DNA of 64,000 nt from Mesorhizobium sp. B2-8-5 (GTDB lineage Bacteria; Pseudomonadota; Alphaproteobacteria; Rhizobiales; Rhizobiaceae), in NCBI RefSeq assembly GCF_006440675.2, contig NZ_CP083951.1:2017501-2081500 (forward strand), written 5' to 3'. Below the pieces are notes generated by a model. It made no database searches. It was not told the DNA's origin and saw nothing but the letters and a program-made list of their open reading frames with translations. Positions 8,173 to 20,405 of the stretch are shown here, in pieces (positions within the stretch are counted from its first letter, which is position 1; the number at the start of each line of letters is the position of its first letter). The position numbers were made by a program, and so were the translations under genes.

Positions 8173-9675
8173 TCATGAGGAAAGCTCCGTCCTGCGGATG
8201 TGGTCGGCGACGCGCAGCGCCTGCGCCCCGATCGACAGCGCCGGATTGACGGCGGCCGATGTCGGCAGGAAGCCGCCGTCGACGACGTAGAGGTTCTGGT
8301 GGTCCCAGGCGCGGCAGAGCGGATCGAGCGGCGAGGTGGCTGGCTCGTTGCCCATCTTCACCGTGCCGCACTGATGCGAGGGCGTGCGCTTGTCGAAGGG
8401 GCGCGACAGCACGATCGGATAGCCGCAGGCGCGAAGGTTCTCGCGCATCACCTTGGACAGGCCTTCCAGCGACTGCATGTTGGAGCGCCGCCACTGCATG
8501 ACGATCTCCTTGCCGTCGACCATGATGCGGCTTTCCGGATCGGGAAGGTCCTCGCACATCAGGTACCAGTCGACGGCGTGGCCGGCCATGTAGTCGAGCG
8601 CGAATTTCGGCATCGTCTTCACATTGGCCTTGAGCATGTTGCCGTCGATCTTGCCGAGCAGTTGCACATTGCCGAGCGGCTTGCCGCCCTTGCCGTCGGA
8701 CAGATAGTAGTCGTTGAGCATCAGCGTCTTCTGGTAGACGCTATCGTTGCGGCGGCGCGGATCGATCGCCAGCATCGCGCTCGAATTGTGGTTCATGAAA
8801 TTGCGCCCGACCTGATCGGAGCTGTTGGCGAGGCCTTTACCGTTGGCCGAAGGCGAGCGCAGCAGGATGGCGGCCGAGTTGATCGCGCCGGCGGAGAGGA
8901 TCGCCAGCTTCGGCGACAGCGTCTTTTGCGCACCGTTCTGGGTATAGTGGATGGCGGCGATCGACTTGCCGTCCGGCGCGGTTTCGAGCCAGTCGACATA
9001 GGCGCCGGTTTCGAGCCGGATGTTCGGATCCTTCAGCGCTTCGGTCAGCGGACCGGTCTGCGCGTCGATCTTGCCCTGGCCGGTGTTGGGAAATGCGTCC
9101 CAGCCCGTCTTGCCGTCTTTCAGCCAGGTCTCGATGTCGACGCCGAGCGGCAGCGATGCCGGATGCAGTCCGAGGCTCTTCAACTCGGCGCGGGCGCGCG
9201 CGATCGGCGGCTCGTCCGGCACCGGCTGGAAGGCGTAGGGGATCGAATGGAACGGCTCGGTCGGATCCTCGCCGAGCGTGCCGCGCACGCGAAAAAGCTG
9301 CTCGGCTTTCGAATACCAGGGCTCGAACTCGTCATAGGAAAACGGCCAGGCCGGCGAGACGCCGCCGAAATGCTCGAGCTCGGCAAAATCCTCCTTGCGG
9401 TAGCGGATCAGGACCGCGCCGAAGAACTTCGAATTGCCGCCGACATAGTAGTAGTTGCCGGGGTTGAAGGCAGCACCGCCGGCCTCGCGCCACATCTCCT
9501 TCGGCCGGTAGTGCTCGTCGACGAAGATGGAACGCGTCGAGCGCGCATGTGGTGTCGCGGGCAGCGGTTCGCCACGCTCCAGGATCAGGATCGAGGCGCC
9601 GCTGCCGGCCAAGCCGGAGGCGATCGTGGCGCCGCCGATGCCGGAGCCGATGATGACGATATCCGGATTTTTCAT
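8173..9675 (-). CDS. GMC family oxidoreductase (second, divergent copy)
   Basis: A 500-residue flavoenzyme unlike the first GMC gene. GSGIGGATIASG near residues 9-20 begins the FAD fold and Glu follows in LILERGE. GGNSKFFGAVLIRYR replaces the usual GMC signature. The C-terminus has SHQCGTVKMG, then VDGGFLPTSAAVNPALSIGAQALRVADHI, giving the His/Asn catalytic pair. The form recalls the sugar-oxidising GMC branch (gluconate dehydrogenase or pyranose-oxidase-like) rather than choline dehydrogenase. The ATG at 9675 starts the Rossmann strand. Neither signal peptide nor cytochrome partner is seen. It follows the ABC ATPase by 61 bases containing a palindrome. Confidence 0.85.
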   Translation of the reverse strand: MKNPDIVIIGSGIGGATIASGLAGSGASILILERGEPLPATPHARSTRSIFVDEHYRPKEMWREAGGAAFNPGNYYYVGGNSKFFGAVLIRYRKEDFAELEHFGGVSPAWPFSYDEFEPWYSKAEQLFRVRGTLGEDPTEPFHSIPYAFQPVPDEPPIARARAELKSLGLHPASLPLGVDIETWLKDGKTGWDAFPNTGQGKIDAQTGPLTEALKDPNIRLETGAYVDWLETAPDGKSIAAIHYTQNGAQKTLSPKLAILSAGAINSAAILLRSPSANGKGLANSSDQVGRNFMNHNSSAMLAIDPRRRNDSVYQKTLMLNDYYLSDGKGGKPLGNVQLLGKIDGNMLKANVKTMPKFALDYMAGHAVDWYLMCEDLPDPESRIMVDGKEIVMQWRRSNMQSLEGLSKVMRENLRACGYPIVLSRPFDKRTPSHQCGTVKMGNEPATSPLDPLCRAWDHQNLYVVDGGFLPTSAAVNPALSIGAQALRVADHIRRTELSS

Positions 9676-9690
9676 AGATCTTTGTTTTGC

Positions 9691-9736
9691 TGCATGTCGT
9701 TGCCCCAAAACCGGACCCACTTTTGGGCGACAGGCA
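9691..9736. repeat. REP-like palindrome, TGCATGTCG arm type
   Basis: Nested inverted repeat with outer arms TGCATGTCG / CGACAGGCA and inner arms CCCCAAAA / TTTTGGG. Its core (AAAACCGGACCCACTTTT) is shared with the elements at 36622 and 47181. It sits directly downstream of the ABC ATPase stop codon. Confidence 0.75.
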
Positions 9737-10852
9737 TCAGAGGATGCGCTTCTCGGTCGCGGGGTCGAAGAACACCGCCTTGCTGAGGTTGAAGGCTAAA
9801 GGCGTGCTGGTGCCGGGCTGGATCCTGGCATCGGCCCGCAGCCGCGCCACGACGCCCTTGCCGCCCAGATTGGTGACGGCGAAAGTATCCGATCCCGCCG
9901 GCTCCACCACTTCGATGTGGCAGTCGGCGGTGGCGATGTTCGAACCGTTGCGCTCGGCGCCTTCCGGGTCGGTCAGCGCCTCGGGGCGCACGCCGAAGAT
10001 CACCTGCTTGTCCTTGAACGCCGACAGGCCCGCAGGCGCGGCGGGCATGGGCAGCACGATCGGCTGGCGCGCGTCGCGGTCCAGCACCACCGACAGCCCG
10101 CTGCCATTGCCGTCGATCTTGGCCGGGATCAGGTTCATCGCCGGCGAGCCCATGAAGTCGGCGACGAAGATGTTGGTCGGGTTGTTGTAGATTTCGGCCG
10201 GCGTGCCGAATTGCTGCACCTCGCCGTCGCGCATGACGGCGATCTTGGTCGCCAGCGTCATCGCCTCGATCTGGTCGTGCGTGACGTAGACGATGGTCGT
10301 GCCGGTCGTGGCGTGCAGGCGCTTGATCTCGATGCGCATGTCGACGCGCAGCTTGGCGTCCAGGTTGGAGAGCGGCTCGTCGAACAGGAAGAGTTTCGGG
10401 TCGCGCACCAGCGCCCGGCCCATGGCGACGCGCTGGCGCTGGCCACCGGAAAGCTGGCTGGGCTTGCGGTTGAGCAGGTGGCCGATCTGCAGAACCTTGG
10501 CCACCTTGTCGATCGCAGCCTGGCGCTCCGTCACCGGCACGCCGCGCATCTCCATGCCGAAAGCGATGTTGCCGGCCACCGTCATGTTCGGATAGAGCGC
10601 GTAGCTCTGGAACACCATGGCGATGTCGCGCTTCGAGGGATGCAGGTCGTTGATGGCGCGGCCGTCGACGCGGATCTCACCCTCGGTGATCTGCTCCAGG
10701 CCGGCGATGGTGTTGAGCAGCGTGGACTTGCCGCAGCCGGACGGGCCGACCAGCACGAGGAAGCCGCCCTTTTCGAGCTCGACATCGATGCCCTTCAGGA
10801 TCTCGACATTCCCGAAGCGCTTCTTCAGCCCATCAATTTCAAGAAAAGCCAT
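9737..10852 (-). CDS. ABC transporter ATP-binding protein, MalK/UgpC type
   Basis: A 371-residue ATPase for a carbohydrate importer. Walker A is GPSGCGKST near residue 36, the signature LSGGQRQRVAMGRALVRDP lies near 134, Walker B is LFLFDEPLSNLDAKLR near 154, and the switch His is in YVTHDQIEAMTLA. The C-terminal 130 residues form the MalK-type TOBE/regulatory domain, with GVRPEAL. The ATG at 10852 begins the canonical MAFLEIDGLKKRFG; the longer open frame upstream is inside the permease gene. It is the fourth gene of an SBP-permease-permease-ATPase set and should energise sugar uptake. Confidence 0.93.
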   Translation of the reverse strand: MAFLEIDGLKKRFGNVEILKGIDVELEKGGFLVLVGPSGCGKSTLLNTIAGLEQITEGEIRVDGRAINDLHPSKRDIAMVFQSYALYPNMTVAGNIAFGMEMRGVPVTERQAAIDKVAKVLQIGHLLNRKPSQLSGGQRQRVAMGRALVRDPKLFLFDEPLSNLDAKLRVDMRIEIKRLHATTGTTIVYVTHDQIEAMTLATKIAVMRDGEVQQFGTPAEIYNNPTNIFVADFMGSPAMNLIPAKIDGNGSGLSVVLDRDARQPIVLPMPAAPAGLSAFKDKQVIFGVRPEALTDPEGAERNGSNIATADCHIEVVEPAGSDTFAVTNLGGKGVVARLRADARIQPGTSTPLAFNLSKAVFFDPATEKRIL

Positions 10853-10875
10853 GATCGTTCCTTCAGAAAATAGGG

Positions 10876-11820
10876 TCAGCCCTTGACCGCGCCCGCCATC
10901 AGCCCGCGCACGAAATAGCGGCCGGCGACGACATAGACGATCAGTGTGGGGAGCGCCGCAATCATCGCCGCCGCCATGTTGACGTTGTATTCGACGACGC
11001 CGGTCGAAGTATTGACGACATTGTTCAGCGCCACCGTCATCGGCATCACGTCGCCGGAGCCGGCATAGGCGGAGGCGAACAAGAAGTCGTTCCAAATGTT
11101 GGTGAACTGGTAGATCACCGTCACAACGATGATCGGCAGCGAATTGGGCAGCATGATGCGCCGGAAGATCTGGAAGAAGGAGGCGCCGTCGACCTGTGCC
11201 GCCTTGACCAGTTCGGTCGGGAAGGCCTCGTAATAATTGCGGAAGAAAAGCGTGGTGAAGCCGAGGCCGTAGACCACGTGGACGAAGACGAGATTGACGG
11301 TCGAATTGCCGAGGCCGAAATTAAAGCCGGTGGCGTTCTGCAGGGTGACACCGAAGCGGCCAAGGCTGCCCAGAATCGTTGCCATCGGCAACAGCACCGA
11401 CTGGAATGGAATGAAGCAGGCGAACAGCATCATGGCGAAGACCAGCGTGTGGCCGCGGAAGCGCCATTTGGTCAGCACATAACCGTTGAGTGCGCCAAGC
11501 AGCGTCGAGATCAGCACCGCCGGCACGACCATCTTGATGGAGTTCCAGAAGTAGCCCTTCATGCCGACGCAAGTCAGGCCCGAGCAAACTTCGCTCCATG
11601 CCTTTATCCATGGTGCGAAGGTCGGCGCATGCGGCAGCGACAGCATGTTGCCGTTCTGGATCTCGTCCATGGTCTTGAACGAGGTGACGAGCATGACGAA
11701 GAGCGGCATCAAGTAGAAGATCGCGAACAGCGCGAGCAGCCCGTAGATGACGATGCGGTTGAGCGTCCTGGCGCGGACGCTGCTTGCGGCCTGGCGGGCG
11801 GGTGAAGTGACGGCGCTCAT
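10876..11820 (-). CDS. Carbohydrate ABC transporter permease, MalG type
   Basis: A 314-residue inner-membrane subunit with about six helices after a 25-residue cytoplasmic lead. The EAA loop AAQVDGASFFQIFRRIMLPNSLPII, which contacts the ATPase, is clear in the second half. The extended periplasmic region between helices 1 and 2 contains two Cys (SEVCSGLTCVG), as in glucose-type permeases (GtsC group). Its ATG overlaps the stop of the other permease by four bases, so the two subunits are translationally coupled. Confidence 0.92.
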   Translation of the reverse strand: MSAVTSPARQAASSVRARTLNRIVIYGLLALFAIFYLMPLFVMLVTSFKTMDEIQNGNMLSLPHAPTFAPWIKAWSEVCSGLTCVGMKGYFWNSIKMVVPAVLISTLLGALNGYVLTKWRFRGHTLVFAMMLFACFIPFQSVLLPMATILGSLGRFGVTLQNATGFNFGLGNSTVNLVFVHVVYGLGFTTLFFRNYYEAFPTELVKAAQVDGASFFQIFRRIMLPNSLPIIVVTVIYQFTNIWNDFLFASAYAGSGDVMPMTVALNNVVNTSTGVVEYNVNMAAAMIAALPTLIVYVVAGRYFVRGLMAGAVKG

Positions 11821-12776
11821 CGCGACTTCTCCCTGAGCTCGGAGTAGAGATACGGAACGATGATGGCCGTGATGGTCATCAGCATGATCACCGCGCTTGC
11901 CGAGCCGACCGCCATTTCGTTGCGCTTGAAGGTGAACTCATACATGAAGTTGGAGGGCAGCCAGGCCGAGCCGCCGGGGCCGCCGCTGGTCAGCGCCACC
12001 ACCAAGTCATAGGACTTGATTGCGAGGTGCGCGAGCACGATGAAGGCCGACAGGAAGACGGGCCGCAGCAGCGGGATGACGATGCGGCGGTAGAGCTGGA
12101 AGGTGGATGCGCCGTCGATCTGCGCCGCCTTCATGATCTCGCCGTCGATGCCGCGAAGCCCGGCCAGGAACATCGCCATGACGAAGCCGGAAGCCTGCCA
12201 GACGCCGGCGATCACCACCGTGTAGATGACGAAATCCTTGTTCTTGATCCAGTCGAAGTGGAAGCCCGTCCAGCCCCATTGATGCAGCGTCTGTTCCAGC
12301 CCGAGGCCGGGGTCGAGGAACCACTTCCAGGCGACGCCGGTGACGATGAAGGAGAGCGCCATCGGGTAGAGGTAGATCGGCCTCAAGACACCTTCGCCGC
12401 GGATCTTCTGGTCGAGCAGAATGGCCAGGAACAGGCCGAGCGTCAGGCAGATTCCGATATAAAGGAAGCCGAAGATGCCCATATTGGTGATCGAGGTGTA
12501 CCAGCTCGACGGCGGGTCGCTCTCGAAGGTCCAGCGCCATAGCCGCTGATAGGCGCGGGGACCGGTGATGGCATAGGACGGGAAGGTCTTGGAATTGGTG
12601 AAGGACAGATAGATCGTCCACAGGATGAAGCCGTAGACGAAGACGATCGTCGCCGCGAAGCTTGGCGCCAACACGATCTTCGGCAGCAGGTCCTGCAGCC
12701 GCGAACGGACCGACGCGCCAGGCCGGGCGTCGTGCTCCGGTGTCAGCTTGATCTGGGTTTCGGCAACTGTGCTCAT
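11817..12776 (-). CDS. Carbohydrate ABC transporter permease, MalF type
   Basis: A 319-residue inner-membrane subunit with about six helices. The EAA loop AAQIDGASTFQLYRRIVIPL is followed by the last two helices. The region WRWTFESDPPSSWYTSITNMGIFG between helices 1 and 2 is characteristic of the glucose/mannose importer group. It overlaps the MalG-type gene by four bases. It is separated from the binding-protein gene by 128 bases with a GC-rich hairpin, an arrangement that commonly lets the binding protein be made in excess. Confidence 0.92.
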   Translation of the reverse strand: MSTVAETQIKLTPEHDARPGASVRSRLQDLLPKIVLAPSFAATIVFVYGFILWTIYLSFTNSKTFPSYAITGPRAYQRLWRWTFESDPPSSWYTSITNMGIFGFLYIGICLTLGLFLAILLDQKIRGEGVLRPIYLYPMALSFIVTGVAWKWFLDPGLGLEQTLHQWGWTGFHFDWIKNKDFVIYTVVIAGVWQASGFVMAMFLAGLRGIDGEIMKAAQIDGASTFQLYRRIVIPLLRPVFLSAFIVLAHLAIKSYDLVVALTSGGPGGSAWLPSNFMYEFTFKRNEMAVGSASAVIMLMTITAIIVPYLYSELREKSR

Positions 12777-12859
12777 CGGCTTGTCCAGTACCGGTTTGTC
12801 ACGGGACCGACCGGCGCGAACCGCGCCAGCCCGAGCAATCCCGGACCTTGCTTCGGTAG

Positions 12860-12890
12860 GAGACCTCCCCCGCCAGGGCAGGGGAGGCTC
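12860..12890 (-). promoter_or_regulatory. Intra-operon hairpin after the binding-protein gene
   Basis: GAGACCTCCCC (12860-12870) pairs with GGGGAGGCTC (12881-12890) with one bulged A. There is no T-run, so it more likely stabilises the upstream mRNA or partly stops transcription than acts as a full terminator. It lies just after the SBP stop codon. Confidence 0.55.
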
Positions 12891-12904
12891 AGTTCAAGGC
12901 ACGC

Positions 12905-14158
12905 TTACTTTGCGTCGTCGATCGCTTTGACCAGCTCGGTCACGGCTTCGTCGGAGGTCTTGATCTGACCATGGACGAACTTCGACACGACATCCTTGTA
13001 GGCGTTGGCGACGGCCGGCGGGGCGCCGTAGCCCTGCGCCAGTGAGCCGAACAACGTGCCGCCTTCATTGGCCTTCTTCAGGTCGGCGATGCCCTTCTTG
13101 CCGCAAGCGTCGAAGTCGGTGTCCGGCACGTCGGTGCGGGCCGGGACAGAACCCTTCACCACGTTGAAGGCCGACTGGAAGCTCTTCGACAGGGTGGCAG
13201 TGGCCAGAGCGACCTGGGCGGCCTTGCGGTCGTCCGGAACGTTGAACATGCCGAACATGTCGGAGTTGTAGATCACCGAGCCGTCGGTGCCCGGGAAGCG
13301 ATAGCAGAGGAAGTCGGTGCCCGGGGTCTTGTTGGCGGCGTGGAACTCGCCCTTGGCCCAGTCGCCCATGACCTGAACCAGCGCGTCGCCCTTGATGACC
13401 ATGGCGGTGGCGAGGTTCCAGTCGCGGCCCGAGAAGTTCGGGTCGACATAGGTGACCAGCTTGGCGAGGTTGTCGAACGACTTCTTCATCGTGTCGGACT
13501 TGAGCGACTCTTCATCGAGGTCGTTCATCGCCTTCTTGTAAAACTCCGGACCGCCGGTCGACAGCACGACGGAGTCGAACATGGTGGCTTCCTGCCAGTT
13601 CTGGCCGCCGAGTGCCAGCGGGGTGACGCCGGCCGCCTTGGCCTTGTCGAGCAGGGCCACGAAGTCGTCGAAGGTCTTCGGCTCGGTGCCGCCGATCTTG
13701 TCCATCACCGCCTTGTTGATCCACAGCCAGTTGACCGAGTGGACGTTGACCGGAGCCGCGACCCACTTGCCGTCATAGACGGAGAACTTCTGCAGGGCGG
13801 CCGGAACCGACTTGTCCCAGCCTTCCTTCTTGGCGGTCTCGGTCAGGTCGCCCATGACGCCGGCGGCGGCGTAGTCGAGCACGGTGTAGCCGAGCATCTG
13901 CGATGCGGTCGGATAGTTGCCGGCCGCGACCATCGCCTTCAGCGCGGTCATGGCGGCGTCGCCGCCGCCGCCGGCCACCGGCACGTCCTTCCAGGCATAG
14001 CCTTCCTTGGCCAGATCCTGCTTCAGCACGTTCAGAGCAGCCGCTTCGCCGCCCGACGTCCACCAATGCAGCATCTGCACTTCCTTGACGTCCGCGGCAT
14101 GCGCCGAGAACGCAAAGCTCGTCGCAAGAGCCGTTCCGATAAGCAGTTTGCGCAACAT
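12905..14158 (-). CDS. Sugar ABC transporter substrate-binding protein (glucose-type)
   Basis: A 417-residue periplasmic binding protein. Residues 1-21 form a signal peptide ending SAHA before the mature [12 protein letters not shown]. The motif [19 protein letters not shown] and later [19 protein letters not shown] are those of family-1 extracellular binding proteins of the GtsA/glucose-mannose group. A GGGAGG six bases before the ATG fixes the start. The four Trp/Gly-rich loops expected for stacking on a sugar ring are present. The ligand is therefore probably a hexose-like sugar or derivative, but the genes beside it argue for an unusual one. The gene follows the aldehyde dehydrogenase by 58 bases. 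Confidence 0.9.
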   Translation of the reverse strand: MLRKLLIGTALATSFAFSAHAADVKEVQMLHWWTSGGEAAALNVLKQDLAKEGYAWKDVPVAGGGGDAAMTALKAMVAAGNYPTASQMLGYTVLDYAAAGVMGDLTETAKKEGWDKSVPAALQKFSVYDGKWVAAPVNVHSVNWLWINKAVMDKIGGTEPKTFDDFVALLDKAKAAGVTPLALGGQNWQEATMFDSVVLSTGGPEFYKKAMNDLDEESLKSDTMKKSFDNLAKLVTYVDPNFSGRDWNLATAMVIKGDALVQVMGDWAKGEFHAANKTPGTDFLCYRFPGTDGSVIYNSDMFGMFNVPDDRKAAQVALATATLSKSFQSAFNVVKGSVPARTDVPDTDFDACGKKGIADLKKANEGGTLFGSLAQGYGAPPAVANAYKDVVSKFVHGQIKTSDEAVTELVKAIDDAK

Positions 14159-14216
14159 GTACTACCTCCCTTGTTGCATACACATAACCGGCGGGTGTCC
14201 GCCGGGGTCTCCCAAC

Positions 14217-15728
14217 TCAGCCGACCCACCACCCGGTGCGCTGGCCGCGATGAAACTGGATGGTCTTTTCCTCGGTATAGTCCTCGACTGCGCGCTTGCC
14301 GAGTTCGCGTCCCAGACCGGACTGCTTGTAGCCGCCGAAGGGCAGTTCGGGATAACCTTCCATGAACGTATTCACCCAAACCGTCCCCGAACGCACACCG
14401 CGCGCCACCGACATGCACGTGTCGACGCCGGCGCTCCACACCCCTGCAGACAAACCATAGGGCGTGTTGTTGGCAATGTGCAATGCCTTTTCAATCGTTT
14501 CAAAAGTGAGCACGGACAGCACCGGCCCGAACACTTCCTCGCGCGCGATCGCCATATCCTCTGTAACGTTACGGATGATGGTCGGATCGAGATATTGGCC
14601 GGCATTGGATGCAAGCCGGGCGCCGCCGGTGAAAACGTTGCCGCCGTCGGTTTTCGCCGCCGTTACATAGCCGGCTACCTTTTCCACATGATCGGCCGAG
14701 ATCATCGCGCCGACCTTGGTGCGGTCGTCGAGCGGATCGCCGACGCGGACCTTCCCGGCCAGCGCCTTGACCGCGTTGAGGAAGTCGTCGGCAATCGCCT
14801 CATGCACGATCAGGCGGCTGCCGGCATTGCAGCATTCGCCGGCGTTGAAGAAGCCGCCGAACACTGCGGCATCCGCCGCGGCTTCGAGGTCGGCGTCGGG
14901 GAAGACTATCTGGCCGTTCTTGCCGCCGAGCTCCATCGAGACCTTCTTCAAGGAATCGGAAGCGGCCGCCATGGTCATCTTGCCGACACGGGTCGAGCCG
15001 GTGAAGGACACCATCTCGACCAGCGGATGGCTGACCATCGGCGCGCCGACATCGGCGCCGAAGCCGGCAAGGATGTTGACGACGCCTGCAGGAAGCCCTG
15101 CCTCGAGCAGGATGTCGCCGAGCACGAAGGTCGAGGCCGACGTCATCTCGCTCGGCTTCACCACCGCCGTGCAGCCGGCGGCGAGCGCGAAGGGCAGCTT
15201 CTGGCTGACGATCAGGAAGGGGAAATTCCACGGCGTGATGATCGAGACGACGCCGATCGGCTCGCGCAGCACGACGCCCAGCATATCGTCGCCGAGATTG
15301 GCGTAGCTTTCGCCATGCAGCGTGCGGGCGAGCGAGGCGGCATAGCGCCAGATGTCGATCGCGCCGCCGATCTCGCCGCGCGCCTGGGCGATCGGCTTGC
15401 CGGATTCCAGCGCATCGAGGCGGGCGATCTCTTCCAGCCGAGTCTCGATCAGGTCGGCCGTCTTCAGCAGGACCGCCGCGCGTTCCGATGCTTTCATGCG
15501 CGGCCACGGGCCGGTCTCGAAAGCCTTGTGCGCCGCCTGAACCGCAGCGTCGACGTCCGCTGCGCCTGCTCGCGCATAGCGGGACACGACAAAGCCATGG
15601 CCGGGGCTGGCGCGCTCGATCGCGCGGCCATCGCGCGCTTCGATATGCTTGCCGTCGATCAGGAGCTTGTAGGTCTTGGGCGCCTGGGACGCCTCGGCCG
15701 GCATGGCAATGTTGAGGGGTGCGTTCAT
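14217..15728 (-). CDS. NAD(P)-dependent aldehyde dehydrogenase
   Basis: A 503-residue aldehyde dehydrogenase. TPWNFPFLI and KPSEMTSAS mark the nucleotide-binding domain, FTGSTRVGK the glycine motif, and MELGGKN carries the general-base Glu. The catalytic Cys is in FNAGECCNAGSR, about residue 305. This form (GECCNAGSR rather than GQVCSAGTR) occurs in betaine/aminobutyraldehyde-like members. It converts an aldehyde to an acid and starts 10 bases after the crotonase gene, so it likely works in the same pathway. The specific aldehyde is not readable. Confidence 0.9.
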   Translation of the reverse strand: MNAPLNIAMPAEASQAPKTYKLLIDGKHIEARDGRAIERASPGHGFVVSRYARAGAADVDAAVQAAHKAFETGPWPRMKASERAAVLLKTADLIETRLEEIARLDALESGKPIAQARGEIGGAIDIWRYAASLARTLHGESYANLGDDMLGVVLREPIGVVSIITPWNFPFLIVSQKLPFALAAGCTAVVKPSEMTSASTFVLGDILLEAGLPAGVVNILAGFGADVGAPMVSHPLVEMVSFTGSTRVGKMTMAAASDSLKKVSMELGGKNGQIVFPDADLEAAADAAVFGGFFNAGECCNAGSRLIVHEAIADDFLNAVKALAGKVRVGDPLDDRTKVGAMISADHVEKVAGYVTAAKTDGGNVFTGGARLASNAGQYLDPTIIRNVTEDMAIAREEVFGPVLSVLTFETIEKALHIANNTPYGLSAGVWSAGVDTCMSVARGVRSGTVWVNTFMEGYPELPFGGYKQSGLGRELGKRAVEDYTEEKTIQFHRGQRTGWWVG

Positions 15729-15738
15729 CGTCTCTTCT

Positions 15739-16507
15739 CTAGGATCTCGAAAAGGCCGGTTTCTGCTTGGCCTTGAAGGCGCTAACGCCGGTTTTCAGGT
15801 CGGCGGTGAGCGCTATGAAACCACTGGCCAGCGCCTCGGTCGCGGCGGCGTTTTCCTCGCCCTCGGCAATGCCGATCATCAGCTTGGCGGCCTCGGTTGC
15901 CAGCGGCCCGCGCTCGGCGATTTTTTCTGCCCAAGCTTTCGCTTCGTCGAACGCCTTGCCGGTTTCTACGACACGGTCTACGACGCCGATCGCAAGCGCG
16001 TCAGGGGCCAGCAAAATCTCGCCACCCAGCGCCATGCGCCGCACCACTTGCGCGCCAAAGCGGCGCACGGCGCGCTGCGTGCCGGACCAGCCGGGCACGA
16101 CGCCGATAGAGGTTTCCGGGAAGCCCAGCTTCACCTGGGTTTCGGCGACGCGGAAATCGCAGGCCGCCGCCAGTTCCAGCCCGCCGCCCAGCGCATGGCC
16201 GGACAGCACCGCGATGGTCGGCTGCCGCAGGCGCGCCAGCCGGTCGAAGACGCGGTGGCCGTAGCGGACCCATTGCACCTGGAAATCGGCCGCGCTCATC
16301 GTCCCCCAGGCCTCGACGTCGCCGCCGGCGCAAAAGCCCTTGCCTTCGCCACCGATGAGCACGGCGCGAACGCCCTCGGCCAGTTCCGCTTCGTCAAGTG
16401 CTGCTTCGAGCGCACGCAGCATCGGAATGTCGAGCGCGTTGAATTTATCCGGCCGCCGCAGCGTGATGTTGCCGACGGCGCCGTCCTGTTCGAAGGTGAC
16501 GAGATGC

Positions 16508-16515
<8 letters not shown>
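15739..16515 (-). CDS. Enoyl-CoA hydratase/isomerase family protein
   Basis: A 258-residue crotonase. The oxyanion-hole segments GEGKGFCAGGDVEAW and SGHALGGGLELAAACD are present, and both glutamates used in hydration (in GGGLELA and in GFPETSIGVVPG) are conserved, so a true hydratase is plausible. It overlaps the CoA-transferase gene by 8 bases, which implies that the acid activated by that enzyme is the substrate here. A related activity such as isomerase or C-C hydrolase cannot be excluded. Confidence 0.88.
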
Positions 16516-20162
<3,647 letters not shown>

Positions 20163-20199
20163 CCTCGTCCCGTCCTCCGTGTTTTTTGAACGAATTTAT

Positions 20200-20211
20200 T
20201 GGAACGTTCTA
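20200..20211. promoter_or_regulatory. Operator O1 for the LacI-family regulator
   Basis: TGGAACGTTCTA, an 11/12 palindrome with central CG as LacI-family proteins prefer. It lies 38 bp upstream of the regulator start codon and covers the candidate -10 (TAGAAC on the minus strand, 20206-20211). Its partner O2 differs by one base. Confidence 0.75.
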
Positions 20212-20235
20212 ATCATCGTTCGAAATCAGAGTCAA
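20206..20235 (-). promoter_or_regulatory. Candidate sigma-70 promoter of the lacI-type gene
   Basis: On the minus strand TTGACT (20235-20230), an 18-bp spacer and TAGAAC (20211-20206). The -10 is inside O1, so binding there should block transcription. Confidence 0.5.
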
Positions 20236-20265
20236 TTGCGATTCCGATAAGATTCAAAAAATTGA

Positions 20266-20279
20266 TTGGAGCGGTTCAA
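20266..20279. promoter_or_regulatory. Degenerate operator-like site O3
   Basis: TTGGAGCGGTTCAA keeps the outer half-site bases of O1/O2 but is asymmetric in the centre. It lies between them and could be an auxiliary site; weak evidence. Confidence 0.3.
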
Positions 20280-20356
20280 AATCTCAATGAATGCAAGGAC
20301 TATCCTCTAGAGACACGATGCTTCACCGGCTGGGGCGCCTTGAATCATAAAGGTTC

Positions 20357-20385
20357 TTGATTTATTGGAACGTTCCATTTATAGC
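20357..20385 (+). promoter_or_regulatory. Sigma-70 promoter of the DUF993 gene with operator O2 in the spacer
   Basis: TTGATT (20357-20362), a 17-bp spacer and TATAGC (20380-20385). The perfect palindrome TGGAACGTTCCA (20367-20378) fills the spacer. The distance between O1 and O2 centres is 167 bp, close to 16 helical turns, so one tetramer could bridge them. Confidence 0.7.
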
Positions 20386-20405
20386 GGCCGCAACGGGAGA
20401 GTTCC

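Noticed and set aside
8200..9786. Open frame of 528 codons opposite the second GMC gene
   Set aside because: Antisense shadow; the GMC protein on the other strand has intact FAD and active-site motifs.
14007..15776. Open frame of 589 codons on the plus strand opposite the aldehyde dehydrogenase
   Set aside because: Antisense shadow of a clear enzyme gene and of the binding-protein start.
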